NCBI RefSeq assembly: GCF_000092125.1
Contig: NC_014212.1
Coordinates: 1,694,001-1,758,000 of the forward strand
Direction: 5' to 3'
Length of the DNA stretch: 64,000 nt
Source: Allomeiothermus silvanus DSM 9946
GTDB lineage: Bacteria > Deinococcota > Deinococci > Deinococcales > Thermaceae
The notes beneath the pieces were generated by a model. The model made no database searches and was not told where the DNA came from. It saw nothing but the letters and a program-made list of their open reading frames with translations. The translations under genes were made by a program, and so were the position numbers. Every line of letters begins with the position of its first letter. Position 1 is the stretch's first letter. Shown one piece after another: positions 9,479-19,859 of this stretch.

Positions 9479-9916
9479 ATGCCGCACGTTCGTTCAGAGA
9501 TCTTCATCCCTAAACCGCCCGCGCAGGTGTACGCCTATGCCAAGGATTTGGTCGGGCTCAAACCCTACCTGAAGGATGTCGAAAGCCTACGGGTGCTCGA
9601 GGATACAGGCTCGCACTCCAAGTCAGAGTGGGTGGCTGTGGCGATGGGCAAGAAGGTGCGCTGGATCGAGGAAGAAGAGTGGTTTGACGCCGAGCTGCGC
9701 AACCGCTTTCATAGCCCCGAGGGCGATTTCGACGTGTACCGGGGGACCTGGACCTTTTTACCGGAGGGGGAGGGTACTCGGGTGGTACTGGAACTCGAGT
9801 ACGAACTTAATATCCCTATCTTTGGCGGACTCTTGCAAAAGCTGGTGCTAAAACTCATGCAGGAAAACTGTGACGGGCTGCTCCAAGGCCTCAAAGACCG
9901 CTCGCTCGCCGCGTGA
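9479..9916 (+). CDS. SRPBCC-family (polyketide cyclase/RatA/Coq10-like) protein
   Basis: 145 residues matching the START-like SRPBCC fold: an N-terminal strand HVRSEIFIPKPPAQVYAYAKD, a middle with WVAVAMGKKVRWIEEEEWFD, and a long C-terminal helix LQKLVLKLMQENCDGLLQGLKD. Such proteins bind hydrophobic ligands in a helix-grip cavity, for example ubiquinone in Coq10. No active-site residues can be assigned, so the ligand is unknown. It stands alone, followed by a terminator, with an IS just upstream. Confidence 0.75.
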   Translation: MPHVRSEIFIPKPPAQVYAYAKDLVGLKPYLKDVESLRVLEDTGSHSKSEWVAVAMGKKVRWIEEEEWFDAELRNRFHSPEGDFDVYRGTWTFLPEGEGTRVVLELEYELNIPIFGGLLQKLVLKLMQENCDGLLQGLKDRSLAA

Positions 9917-9963
9917 TACAATCGGTTTATGGTGCTCATGGAGCGATGTTAAGCCGACCTTCC

Positions 9964-10008
9964 CGCCGGGGTCATGGTGTGCCTTCGTGCCTCCATCCCG
10001 GCGTTTTT
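9964..10008 (+). terminator. Intrinsic terminator before cysS
   Basis: Stem CGCCGGG (9964-9970) with CCCGGCG (9997-10003), extended by ATGG/CCAT inside, then TTTTT at 10004-10008. It ends the SRPBCC transcript; because it lies 50 bp before cysS an attenuator role cannot be excluded. Confidence 0.75.
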
Positions 10009-10057
10009 CATAGCTTTTGGTTTCGACCTGCACCCTTTAACCGAATACGGAGATGGC

Positions 10058-11503
<1,446 letters not shown>

Positions 11504-11761
11504 ATGCTAGGCGCGAAGTGCTGCACGCCGCTACACCGTGGATTGAGCCTAAGATCTTCTGGGCGATGAAGCCGAGTGGTGCTGATCACCCCCAAGCCCG
11601 GATCGCTCTGACCCAGGCCAACCATGCCCACCTGCGCGAATGACTGCCGGGGAGACGGCCAAGGACAATGGTCAGCCCGCGTAGGGGTCGCCAAAGATGC
11701 CGGGTGGCTTTATGACCACATTCGTGTATCACGCGATCCAGGAGATGCTGGCTCGAGACTG
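11504..11761. other. Intergenic DNA after cysS; possible tiny overlapping ORF
   Basis: About 260 bp without a convincing gene. A 52-codon frame from ATG 11485 (inside the end of cysS, 6 nt after AGAGGG) runs to TGA near 11643 and reads MEGGSLDARREVLHAATPW early on. No family is recognised; it may be chance or a gene remnant. Confidence 0.3.
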
Positions 11762-11797
11762 AAAAAAGGGGTAGGGGGGTATGCATCCCCCCTACCC
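11762..11797 (-). terminator. Intrinsic terminator of the metallopeptidase gene
   Basis: 11-bp stem GGGTAGGGGGG (11769-11779) with CCCCCCTACCC (11787-11797). On the minus strand it is followed by six Ts, 13 bp after the stop of the metallopeptidase gene. Confidence 0.85.
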
Positions 11798-11809
11798 AAT
11801 CAATCTGAC

Positions 11810-12493
11810 TTACTCTTCTTGCGAGCGGGCACCTTGCAGGATGGTGAGGTAGTAAAAAATGGTCGAGAGCGTGCTGGCCAGGGCCGCTACGTACGTCAGA
11901 GCGGCTGCGGTGAGCACCCGCTGGGCACCCTCCATCTCAGGGCCGCTGCCCAGAAAGCCCTGGCGCAAAATACGCAGGGCCCGGCTCGAGGCGTCGAACT
12001 CCACCGGTAGGGTCACCAGTTGGAAGACGGCCACCGCCGCAAAAAGCCACAACCCGATCTCCGCGATCCCCAAAGAGCCGATTAAGAGACCGGCCAACAC
12101 CAGGATGGGCCCCAGGGTGCTGCCGATGTTGGCAGCGGGAAGAATCGCGGCGCGGATGCGCAACACTGCATAACCCTTGGCGTCTTGTAGAGCGTGCCCC
12201 ACTTCGTGCGCCGCTACGGCCAACGCGGCCACCGAGGGCGAGTTGTAGTTGGGCTCGGAGAGCCGCACCACCTTTTGGCTGGGGTCGTAGTGATCGGTGA
12301 GAGCACCAGGGACCATCTCTACCCGCACATTCCCCAGCCCGTTAGCGTCCAGGATAGCCCTGGCAGTCTGGGCACCAGTAAGGCCCCTAGAGTTGGCGAT
12401 ACGGCTGTAGCGAGCATAGGTGGACTGTAGCCAGAATTGGATCACCAAGGTTGCTACGAAGACTACCCCCATCAGCAGCAAAGCTAAAATCAT
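11810..12493 (-). CDS. Neutral zinc metallopeptidase (YugP family), membrane-bound
   Basis: 227 residues. An N-terminal membrane helix (LALLLMGVVFVATLVIQFWL) precedes the zincin motif HEVGHALQ (about residue 95), and two or three further hydrophobic helices follow (LGPILVLAGLLIGSLGIAEIG; LWLFAAVAVFQLVTLPVEF). This is the Zn-dependent protease-like family represented by Bacillus YugP; substrates are not known. Stands alone with its own terminator. Confidence 0.85.
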   Translation of the reverse strand: MILALLLMGVVFVATLVIQFWLQSTYARYSRIANSRGLTGAQTARAILDANGLGNVRVEMVPGALTDHYDPSQKVVRLSEPNYNSPSVAALAVAAHEVGHALQDAKGYAVLRIRAAILPAANIGSTLGPILVLAGLLIGSLGIAEIGLWLFAAVAVFQLVTLPVEFDASSRALRILRQGFLGSGPEMEGAQRVLTAAALTYVAALASTLSTIFYYLTILQGARSQEE

Positions 12494-12631
12494 TCCTTAC
12501 CTCCCTTCTTAAAGATAGCAAAAACCAAACCCCCATTGCTGAGGTTTGGATTACTAGTGAAGACCTTTTAGTACCGGTTGGGGTAGGGCGGAAACGCTGA
12601 ATTTAGGATAAATGGTTCGAGGGCTTTGGCA

Positions 12632-12940
12632 TCAACTGGCTAGGGTTTGGCTCTTGATGGTAAAGCGCAAAGCCGTGCGCTCTTCGTGCTCGAGGTCAAG
12701 CTTGACAAAAGCCGGTTTGACCAACAGATCCAGATTATCTGGCGCAATATAGCCCCGTGCGATGGCAATGGCCTTGACAGCCTGATTCACCGCTGCCGGG
12801 CCGATAGCCTGTACCTCTACCTCCCCCTGGGAACGGAGGAGTGCGGCAATGGCACCAGCCACAGAATTCGGGCGAGATTTCCCAGAGACGCGCAACGTTT
12901 CCACCGTGACCTCCGAACGTAGGATCGCTCCAAGAGCCAT
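12632..12940 (-). CDS. spoVS: SpoVS-family protein
   Basis: 102 residues. TLRVSGKSRPNSVAGAIAAL, GEVEVQAIGPAAVNQAVKAI and IAIARGYIAPDNLDLLVKPA are the hallmark segments of SpoVS (Alba-like fold). In Bacillus SpoVS affects sporulation, but homologues are common in non-spore-forming Deinococcota, where the role is open and nucleic-acid binding is presumed. An IS481-like element lies only 33 bp upstream of the ATG (from 12974), so the native promoter has probably been displaced or replaced by IS sequence. Confidence 0.92.
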   Translation of the reverse strand: MALGAILRSEVTVETLRVSGKSRPNSVAGAIAALLRSQGEVEVQAIGPAAVNQAVKAIAIARGYIAPDNLDLLVKPAFVKLDLEHEERTALRFTIKSQTLAS

Positions 12941-12941
12941 G

Positions 12942-14036
12942 TTAGTGTGAGCCAGGCTCTAGTGTCAACAAAGTGTAATCGGTCAACACATTTGAGACTC
13001 TTTGAGGAACCGACTCCTCTTGCATCTTAGCCAAAAACTCCAGCGGAGCAAGACCCCCCAGGGCCATGTGAGGCCTTCGGCGGTTGTAGTAGTCCAGGTA
13101 GGTATCCAGCTCTGCCTGCAGCTCGCTGAGCGGGGTGGGCAAAGGCCGGGTGTAGAACTCCTCCTTGAAGGTCCGCTGCATCCGCTCCACGTGACCATTG
13201 AGTTTAGGACTCCTCGGCGGTAGCACAAACAAGGCAATCCCCAGAGCACAGCAGGCCTCCTCAAACTCGGCCATGAACTCGCTGCCCCCATCCACCTGGA
13301 TGGCCCGGATGGGAAAAGGGGCCCTGGCCAGAAGCAAGGACAAGAACCCCTCAGAAAGCTTAGCCGTGGCCCGGCTGTGCACCTCCGCCAGGACAAACCG
13401 GCTATGGAGGTCAATCGCCGAGAAGTGCTTGACCATGCTTCCCGGTCCTAAGGTCAGGGTGAGGGTGTCCACCTGGACCAGGTCCCCAGGAGCCCTGGCC
13501 TCGTATCCTCGGGGCTTCCTTTTGGCGTAGGGCCGGTTTACCCTTCGCTTTAGCTTCCCTCTTTGAGTCCGGGCCAGGTAGCCGGCCACGCTCTCGATAC
13601 GTCGGTGCTTCTCCAGGTAGGCCAGGATGCGCCCCACCGTGCGTTCGCTCATCTGGAAACCCTCCTTGCGGAGGGTAAGCCAGATGGACCAGCGTCCCCA
13701 GGTGGGGTTTTCCTTGCGGAGAGTTTCTATTCTAATGAGCAGCCCTGGGGTCCAGTGGACCTTTGTGCGCAGGTGCTTAGGGCGGCGGGAGCGGGGTTTG
13801 AGTCCAGCCAGGCCCTTTTCTTTTAGGGCTTTTTGCCAGCGGTGGTAGGTGGCCCGGCTGATCCCGACCAGGTCCTGGATCTCCTTCCAGCTCTTTTTAC
13901 TTTCACGCAGGGCTTTGACCAGTCGGAGCTTGCGCAGACGTTCCTGGACCTCTGGGTCGCTTGCGTTGGCCTCGGCCAGCCTCTGTGCTTGTCTAGCGCC
14001 TCTCCATATCTCTCGGCCAACGGTGGTAAACTGCAC
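12942..14036 (-). CDS. IS481-like DDE transposase, copy B
   Basis: 364 residues, the same protein as copy A up to LTDY, then a tail TLLTLEPGSH coded by flanking host DNA because the IS has no internal stop. GTG start at 14036 with AAAGGAGG upstream. All motifs are intact, so it could be active. Confidence 0.9.
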   Translation of the reverse strand: MQFTTVGREIWRGARQAQRLAEANASDPEVQERLRKLRLVKALRESKKSWKEIQDLVGISRATYHRWQKALKEKGLAGLKPRSRRPKHLRTKVHWTPGLLIRIETLRKENPTWGRWSIWLTLRKEGFQMSERTVGRILAYLEKHRRIESVAGYLARTQRGKLKRRVNRPYAKRKPRGYEARAPGDLVQVDTLTLTLGPGSMVKHFSAIDLHSRFVLAEVHSRATAKLSEGFLSLLLARAPFPIRAIQVDGGSEFMAEFEEACCALGIALFVLPPRSPKLNGHVERMQRTFKEEFYTRPLPTPLSELQAELDTYLDYYNRRRPHMALGGLAPLEFLAKMQEESVPQRVSNVLTDYTLLTLEPGSH

Positions 14037-14113
14037 CTGGGGAACCTCCTTTCCTGGTCGGTTCCCCTCTTTTTATCCCAGCTTAGAGTCTCACATGTGT
14101 TTGTCCGGGTTCA
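12974..14113 (-). mobile_element. IS481-like element, copy B
   Basis: 1140 bp, same terminal repeats as copy A, 5-bp duplication CAAAG (12969-12973, 14114-14118). It lies between spoVS and gltB, with the transposase pointing towards spoVS. Confidence 0.92.
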
Positions 14114-14275
14114 CAAAGATGCGTCCTAGCAAGCGATCCCGGGAATTAGGCGGGGGTTTTTGTGCTTGCGTAACGGGATTAACGCATTTCGTTTAGGCTA
14201 CGTTTAGCGGGCTCTCATACACTCCTTGAGGATGCGTTCACAAGCGCTAAAAAGACCTGTACCCGAGAGTGAAAG

Positions 14276-14305
14276 TTGACGGTATACCAAAGCCTCTCGT
14301 ATAAT
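14276..14305 (+). promoter_or_regulatory. Consensus sigma-A promoter of gltB
   Basis: TTGACG (14276-14281), 18-nt spacer, perfect TATAAT (14300-14305). This is the best-matching promoter in the window; the predicted transcript start is near 14312. Confidence 0.8.
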
Positions 14306-14311
14306 ACCGCA

Positions 14312-14468
14312 AATGCTGCGTAAAGATATGCGCGGCATTGGATCCCCAGGTAGCGCGTGGCGTAGATCTGAGAAGCGAGTCGCCAACCCTCGTTCGGTTG
14401 CTCCTTATCCCTACTACCCTCGCCGAGCCATGATCGGCAAGCACCAATCCCCGCAGGAGGCCCAAGAG
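14312..14468 (+). promoter_or_regulatory. Long 5' leader of gltB
   Basis: About 157 nt between the predicted start site and the chosen gltB start. The frame is open from 14313, so a longer N-terminus (52 extra residues) is formally possible, but the extension lacks family similarity and the strong AGGAGG site lies before 14469. The leader may carry regulation; no known riboswitch was recognised. Confidence 0.45.
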
Positions 14469-17400
14469 ATGGAGTTTAGAAAAGCGTACCCGGAAGTCCC
14501 GATCGGCAACGATGCCTGCGGAATTATCGCGATAGTCGAGAAGAGTGGGCGACCCAGCCACGGCAACGTACAACGGGTCTTGGAGAGCCTCTACCGCATG
14601 GCCCACCGCGCCGGGCTGATTCGTGGGGAAGGCGATGGGACTGGTATTCAGACCGACCTCCCCCGCGAGCTATGGGCGGCCTATCTGGAAGAAGCTGGAA
14701 TAGACGGCTCCCTAGCACAAAATCCCCGCTTTTTCGTAGGTCACCTGTTTGTGCCAAAGAGTGAGGGGGCTCGAGTTCAAGAACTCCTCGACCTGTTTCG
14801 CGTAGAGGGTTCACGGCGGGGCATCAAGCTTCTGCACGACCGCCGCGGTGATGTGACTTCCAGCGTGTTGGGGCCGGTGGGCAAACGTACCGAGCCTTTG
14901 TTTTTGCAGGTCGCCGGTCTTTCCACCGACGGCGATGGTCCTTTGTGGGAACTGGGGCTGGTGCTTGAGGAGCGCTTTCCCGTCCATGTGGTCTCGCTCT
15001 CTACCGCTTCGGTGGTGTACAAGGTGCGTGGCTCGGCAGAAATCCTCAAGCGCTACTACCCCGAGCTTTCCCGCGCTGAGTTTAAGTCGTCCCTTACCCT
15101 CGGGCATAACCGCTACTCCACCAACACCCTTTCCACCTTCGAGCAGGTGCAACCCTTCGGGGTGCTGGGCCACAACGGCGAGATCAACACCATCGAACGC
15201 CTGCGGCGGGAGTCCCGCTTCTTAGGTATTCCCCTTACAGGCGGCTCCGATTCCCAAGACCTGAACCGGGTGCTCGAGGGCCTTCTGTACCGCTTTGGCC
15301 TCTCGCTTCCGGAAGCCCTTGACCTGGTTTTCCCCCCCATTTTGGGCGAGATCAAGAACTACTCCCCGGCCCTGCAGGACCTTTACATGGCGTTGCGGCA
15401 GCGCTTTGGGCCCCTTGCGCAAGGGCCTGCCGCGCTCGTGACGCGCCATCGCGAGGAAGCGGTGTTCTGTACCGACGCCATGGGTTTGCGCCCCTTGTGG
15501 TTTATTGAGACCGAGGGTGAGCTGATCTTTTCCTCCGAGCGAGGGGTCTTCACCGCCGAGGAGTTCGTCCACGACCCGCGTCCTCTGGCTCCCGGGGAGA
15601 AGATGTACTTGCGCCTTACCGTCGAGGGGGCCCGGCTTTTCCCCTTCGAGCGTCACCAGCGCTTCGTGCTCGAGGGCAACCTGGCAAAAAGTGGAGCCCT
15701 AGAGGGTTTCCGGGTTCACCTAGCTGGGCCACGCTACGAAGCACCGCCGCCGGTCGCGGGCGGCTCGGAAGCCCAGGTGGAGGAGAAGCCCGCCCCCCCT
15801 TCGCTGGGCCTCGAGCGGGCCTTCGGTTGGGATCGCTGGGATGCTGCTTACCTGGATGCCCTGGCCGAGACCGGCAACGAGCCGATCGGTTCGCTCGGTT
15901 ATGATGGGCCGCTGGCGGCTTTAAACCCCGAAAAGCCCAACCTATCGGAGTTCTTCAAGGAAACTGTAGCGGTTGTAACCAACCCAGCCATTGACCGCGA
16001 GCGCGAGATCGAGCACTTCTCCACTCGTTCCATCCTGGGCCGCCGGGCCTTGCCTGACGGACGCGGGGCCGGGCACGTCGAGGAGGTGCTGGTTCCCGTG
16101 CTCATCGAGGAGTTCGCTTCGGCATCCGCCGAGAGCAGCCCGAACCTCCGCTGGGTCGCCCAGGGGCAGGGCACGTTGACGCTCGAGGATGCCCTCTCCC
16201 GCTTCAAACACGCCGTCCTGGTTCCTCAGTTCACCGTCGAGGAAGGTCTGCTAGCTGGGCTCAAACGCCTCCAGGAGGCCGCCGTTCAGGCGGTGCGGGA
16301 CGGAGCCGAACTGCTGGTGCTCTCAGACCGCCACGCCTATGAGGGTGGGGTCTGGATCGACATCTACCTGGCCCTAGCCGCTGTGGGGCGTTCGCTTGAA
16401 GAGGCCCGCGACCTTGAAGGCATCAGCCTACGCCGCCGTACCTCGATCGTGGTGCACTCCGGTGGGGTGCGAAATCTCCACGACTTGGCGGTGTGTCTGG
16501 GCCTGGGGGCCGACGCGGTGGCCCCCTGGCTGATGCAGCAAAAGGCCCTAGCCCTAGGGGGCAGCGAAGCCCTGCAAAAGCTGGTGGAGGGGCTCAAGAA
16601 GGGCCTCGAGAAGGTCATCAGCACCATGGGTATCCATGAGCTGCGCGGTTACGGGCGGATCTTTAGCGCGGTGGGGCTCAAACCCGAGCTGGCCGGGTAT
16701 TTTGGTATCAGGAGCTTCCTGGCCTCCGAGCAAGCGGGGTACGGCTTCTCCGAACTCGAGCGCACCCTGCTCGAGCGGGTTAGCTTCCTCAGCGCCCCCA
16801 AGGTGCTGCCGGCCAAGGACTTCCGCTTCAACCCACGCATCTACAAGACCGCCCTGGATGTGGCAGCGGGTATAGCCCCTTATGAGCACTACCAAGAGAA
16901 AGTGCGGGGGCTCGAGCACGAATCCCCCATCGCGGCCCGGCAGCTCTTGGCAGTGCGCTTTCCCGAGAAGAGCACCGTAGCCCCCGAGGAAGTGGACATC
17001 GGAGTGGGTGGGCACTCGCTGCCCTTTGTCATCACCGCCATGAGCTTCGGTTCGCAGGGCGAGACTGCCTTCCGCGCCTACGTCGAGGCGGCCAAGAAGC
17101 TCAACATGCTGTGCATCAACGGCGAGGGGGGCGAGATCCCTGACATGCTGGGGAAGTACACCCACTGGCGCGGCCAGCAGGTGGCCTCCGGGCGCTTCGG
17201 GGCACACGCCTATATGCTCAACTCGGCCTCGGTGATCGAGATCAAGATCGGGCAGGGGGCCAAGCCTGGCGAGGGCGGCCACCTCCCCGGCAAGAAAGTC
17301 ACCCCCAAGGTGGCTGCGGCCCGCAACGCAGTGCCCGGCGTGGACCTCATCTCGCCCTCCAACAACCACGACCTGTACTCCATCGAAGACCTGGCCCAAC

Positions 17401-18986
17401 TGGTCGAGGAACTCAAGACCATCAACCCCAAAGCCAAGGTCTCGGTGAAGGTGCCGGTGATCCCCGGTATCGGCACCATCGCAGTGGGGATTGCCAAGGC
17501 CGGAGCCGACATCATTGCCCTCTCCGGCTTCGAAGGGGGAACCGGGGCGGCCCGCTGGCACGCCCTCAAGTACGCCGGGATGCCGGTAGAGATCGGGGTA
17601 CGCCGGGCCCACCGGGCTTTGGTGCGGGCCGGGATGCGCGACAAAGTAGAGATCTGGGCTGACGGCGGCCTCAAGACGGCCTATGACGTGCTGCGCATGG
17701 CCTTGCTGGGAGCGGACCGGGTGGGCATGGCTACGTTGGCGATGGTCGCCATCGGGTGCACGATCTGTCGGGGGTGTCAAACCGATACCTGCCATGTGGG
17801 CATCGCCACCCAGATCGAGACGCTCGAGCAGGCCCAAGCCCACGGCCTCAAGCGCTTCGTACCGCAGGAGCCCGAGCGTGCCGTGGACCAGCTGGTGCGC
17901 TTCTTCTCGCTGAAGGGGGAGGAGCTGCGCAAACTCGTGGCGGCTTTGGGCTTCCAGTCGCTCAAGGAGATTCGGGGCCGCAGCGACCTGCTCTACCAGG
18001 AAGCCCACAGCGAGTCTTTGGATCTTCGCTATTTCTTCGAGCCGGTCAGCGAACCCGAGTGGCTGAAGGAGCGCTCGGCGCACGTGCTGCGTAAGCCTCT
18101 CAACCAGCTTACCCGCACCATCACCGAGGTTGTCGTTGAGGCTTATGCAGAGGGCGGGCGCGAGCTTTTGTTTCAGGAGGGGCCGGTGGGCTCCACCGAC
18201 CGCGCCTTGGGGACGCACCTGGCGGGGGAGATTGCCCGTCGCAGGCTCTACGGCAAAGGCTTTGAGGCCCAGGTCGAGCTGCGCTTCGATGCGGGTTCGG
18301 TCACGGGGAATGGGCTGGCCGCGTTCTGTGTGGAGGGGCTCGAGGTCTTTGTCGAAGGCGGAGCCCAAGACGGCGTAGCTAAGAACGCCTATGGCGGCAA
18401 GGTAGCGGTGCTCAAAGGGCGCAACCCCTACGGCCAGTACGTGGACGGCAGTGTGGGCAAGAGCTTCGCCTACGGGGCCATCGGCGGCACCCTGATCGTG
18501 GAGGGTTTCGCGGATAGCCGCTTTTGTATCCGCCTCTCCGGGGCTGACGTCGTGCTGGGCGGTGAGCCGGAGCGCCCGGTGCAAGACGAACTGGGCAACA
18601 TCGCTTCACGGGCCCAGGCCAAGGGATTTGCCTTTGAGTACATGACCCGGGGCCGCGCGCTGGTGTTGGGGGATCCCGGCCCTTGGATCTGCTCAGGTAT
18701 GACCGGTGGACGGGTTTACTTGCGCCACTGGCCGGAGATGGGCTTGAACGAGGAGGCCATGCGCCGCCGCCTGGCCAAAGGGGCTAAAGTAGTGATCCAA
18801 AAGCTCGACGAACGGGGTGTAGCCGATGTGCGCGAGCTGATGGGGGTCTACTTGGCCGCCCTCACCCAGGCCGAGCGGCACGACAAGGTAGAACGGCTCG
18901 AGCGCCTTCTCCTCGACCCTGGCTCCCACTTTCGCATGGTGGTTCCAGCCAACCAGCAGGTTGCGCAGGAAGTGAGTACGGAGTAG
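14469..18986 (+). CDS. gltB: Glutamate synthase large subunit
   Basis: Converts glutamine and 2-oxoglutarate to two glutamates in ammonium assimilation; 1505 residues, normal for GltB. The N-terminal class II amidotransferase domain begins PIGNDACGIIAI, whose Cys is the nucleophile after processing. Then come the central domain, the FMN/synthase domain (GEGGHLPGKKVTP, GADIIALSGFEGGTGAARW), the 3Fe-4S cysteines (CTICRGCQTDTCHVG) and the C-terminal beta-helix GXGXG domain (AYGGKVAVLKGRNPYGQYVD). Start 14469 is chosen because AGGAGG lies 8 nt upstream and leaves a short propeptide before the Cys. The small subunit gltD is not in the window. Confidence 0.96.
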   Translation: MEFRKAYPEVPIGNDACGIIAIVEKSGRPSHGNVQRVLESLYRMAHRAGLIRGEGDGTGIQTDLPRELWAAYLEEAGIDGSLAQNPRFFVGHLFVPKSEGARVQELLDLFRVEGSRRGIKLLHDRRGDVTSSVLGPVGKRTEPLFLQVAGLSTDGDGPLWELGLVLEERFPVHVVSLSTASVVYKVRGSAEILKRYYPELSRAEFKSSLTLGHNRYSTNTLSTFEQVQPFGVLGHNGEINTIERLRRESRFLGIPLTGGSDSQDLNRVLEGLLYRFGLSLPEALDLVFPPILGEIKNYSPALQDLYMALRQRFGPLAQGPAALVTRHREEAVFCTDAMGLRPLWFIETEGELIFSSERGVFTAEEFVHDPRPLAPGEKMYLRLTVEGARLFPFERHQRFVLEGNLAKSGALEGFRVHLAGPRYEAPPPVAGGSEAQVEEKPAPPSLGLERAFGWDRWDAAYLDALAETGNEPIGSLGYDGPLAALNPEKPNLSEFFKETVAVVTNPAIDREREIEHFSTRSILGRRALPDGRGAGHVEEVLVPVLIEEFASASAESSPNLRWVAQGQGTLTLEDALSRFKHAVLVPQFTVEEGLLAGLKRLQEAAVQAVRDGAELLVLSDRHAYEGGVWIDIYLALAAVGRSLEEARDLEGISLRRRTSIVVHSGGVRNLHDLAVCLGLGADAVAPWLMQQKALALGGSEALQKLVEGLKKGLEKVISTMGIHELRGYGRIFSAVGLKPELAGYFGIRSFLASEQAGYGFSELERTLLERVSFLSAPKVLPAKDFRFNPRIYKTALDVAAGIAPYEHYQEKVRGLEHESPIAARQLLAVRFPEKSTVAPEEVDIGVGGHSLPFVITAMSFGSQGETAFRAYVEAAKKLNMLCINGEGGEIPDMLGKYTHWRGQQVASGRFGAHAYMLNSASVIEIKIGQGAKPGEGGHLPGKKVTPKVAAARNAVPGVDLISPSNNHDLYSIEDLAQLVEELKTINPKAKVSVKVPVIPGIGTIAVGIAKAGADIIALSGFEGGTGAARWHALKYAGMPVEIGVRRAHRALVRAGMRDKVEIWADGGLKTAYDVLRMALLGADRVGMATLAMVAIGCTICRGCQTDTCHVGIATQIETLEQAQAHGLKRFVPQEPERAVDQLVRFFSLKGEELRKLVAALGFQSLKEIRGRSDLLYQEAHSESLDLRYFFEPVSEPEWLKERSAHVLRKPLNQLTRTITEVVVEAYAEGGRELLFQEGPVGSTDRALGTHLAGEIARRRLYGKGFEAQVELRFDAGSVTGNGLAAFCVEGLEVFVEGGAQDGVAKNAYGGKVAVLKGRNPYGQYVDGSVGKSFAYGAIGGTLIVEGFADSRFCIRLSGADVVLGGEPERPVQDELGNIASRAQAKGFAFEYMTRGRALVLGDPGPWICSGMTGGRVYLRHWPEMGLNEEAMRRRLAKGAKVVIQKLDERGVADVRELMGVYLAALTQAERHDKVERLERLLLDPGSHFRMVVPANQQVAQEVSTE

Positions 18987-19015
18987 GAAACGCCGAACGC
19001 TAAACTTCGTACGCT

Positions 19016-19063
19016 AATAGACCCGCTCCTTTGGGGCCTTGCACCGGAGCGGGTCTATTCTTT
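19016..19063 (+). terminator. Hairpin terminator after gltB
   Basis: Perfect 14-bp stem AATAGACCCGCTCC (19016-19029) with GGAGCGGGTCTATT (19046-19059), then CTTTAGG. The stem is strong but the T-tract is poor. Confidence 0.65.
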
Positions 19064-19122
19064 AGGGGCCGTGCGGGATGGGAGTTCGATTCTTTTTTGC
19101 GTTTGGCATCCCGCATTCTTGG

Positions 19123-19128
19123 TACGAT
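19123..19128 (+). promoter_or_regulatory. -10 box of a likely leaderless promoter (protoglobin)
   Basis: TACGAT ends 7 nt before the ATG at 19136 and no ribosome-binding site is present. Such spacing implies that transcription starts at or next to the start codon, as is common in Deinococcota. Confidence 0.55.
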
Positions 19129-19135
19129 TGTCCCG

Positions 19136-19693
19136 ATGGACCCCCATATCATGCTGGAGACCCTCAAGCGCCGGACGGGCTTCAACGAGGCGCATATGCG
19201 GGTGCTGGCCGGGCTGGGGCACTACATGACCCCGCTGGCCTCGGAGGTGGCTCTGGCGTTTTACGACTATCTGGGCCGCGACCCTGAGATGCGGGATATC
19301 CTGTGGGCTTCCCCGGGGCGGGTAGAGCGGCTGTACGGAAGCTTCGCCACTTGGTATCGGGAGCTTTTCTCTGGCGTTTACGACGCTGCTTACGCCCACC
19401 GTCGCTACCGTATAGGTCTCATCCATGCCCGCATCGGTATCACCCCCGGTCATATGGTTCCGGCGATGGGGATTGTGCAGGAGATCTCCCTCGAGCACAT
19501 GCGCACCGCCCTCCGCACCGGCGAGATTTTCCCGGCTGTGGAGGCTTTCGAGAAGATCATTGCCATCGAGATCGCCCTCATCGACGAGAGTTACCTGGCC
19601 GCGCTCGAGGTCGGGTTTAAGCTAGGAACCTCGAGCAGCCGTGATGCGCTGGTAGAGGGGGCCAACGTCTTGCTCAAGGAGGCCAGGGTGTGA
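19136..19693 (+). CDS. Protoglobin-domain protein
   Basis: 185 residues consisting almost entirely of a globin-coupled-sensor/protoglobin domain, with no signalling domain attached. Helices include TLKRRTGFNEAHMRVLAGLG, SEVALAFYDYLGRDPEMRDI, then YGSFATWYRELFSGVYDAAY followed by AHRRYRIGLIHARIGITPGH; the His in this latter block is the probable proximal haem ligand by family comparison. Free-standing protoglobins bind O2, CO or NO; the role here is unknown. Start 19136 is the first ATG that leaves a clean family N-terminus and fits the leaderless promoter. Confidence 0.85.
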   Translation: MDPHIMLETLKRRTGFNEAHMRVLAGLGHYMTPLASEVALAFYDYLGRDPEMRDILWASPGRVERLYGSFATWYRELFSGVYDAAYAHRRYRIGLIHARIGITPGHMVPAMGIVQEISLEHMRTALRTGEIFPAVEAFEKIIAIEIALIDESYLAALEVGFKLGTSSSRDALVEGANVLLKEARV

Positions 19694-19859
19694 CCCCGAT
19701 CCCCACTGCGGTAGAGAACCGGCGGATTGATTCAGCGAAATTTTGCAGATCAACCTTTTCCCCGACCTCTGGGCTCGCGTCGGCGACATCTTTGGCGTAG
19801 GCAGCAGGGGTGACTTGAGCACCATGTTCGCCCTTCGCTTCGTGACATGCTAAACCGGT

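Noticed and set aside
9917-10057. T-box or 4.5S RNA upstream of cysS
   Set aside because: No T-box sequence or SRP tetraloop; the hairpin with T5 is adequately explained as a terminator.
16554-18584. 676-codon minus frame
   Set aside because: Antisense of gltB, whose full domain set is intact on the plus strand.
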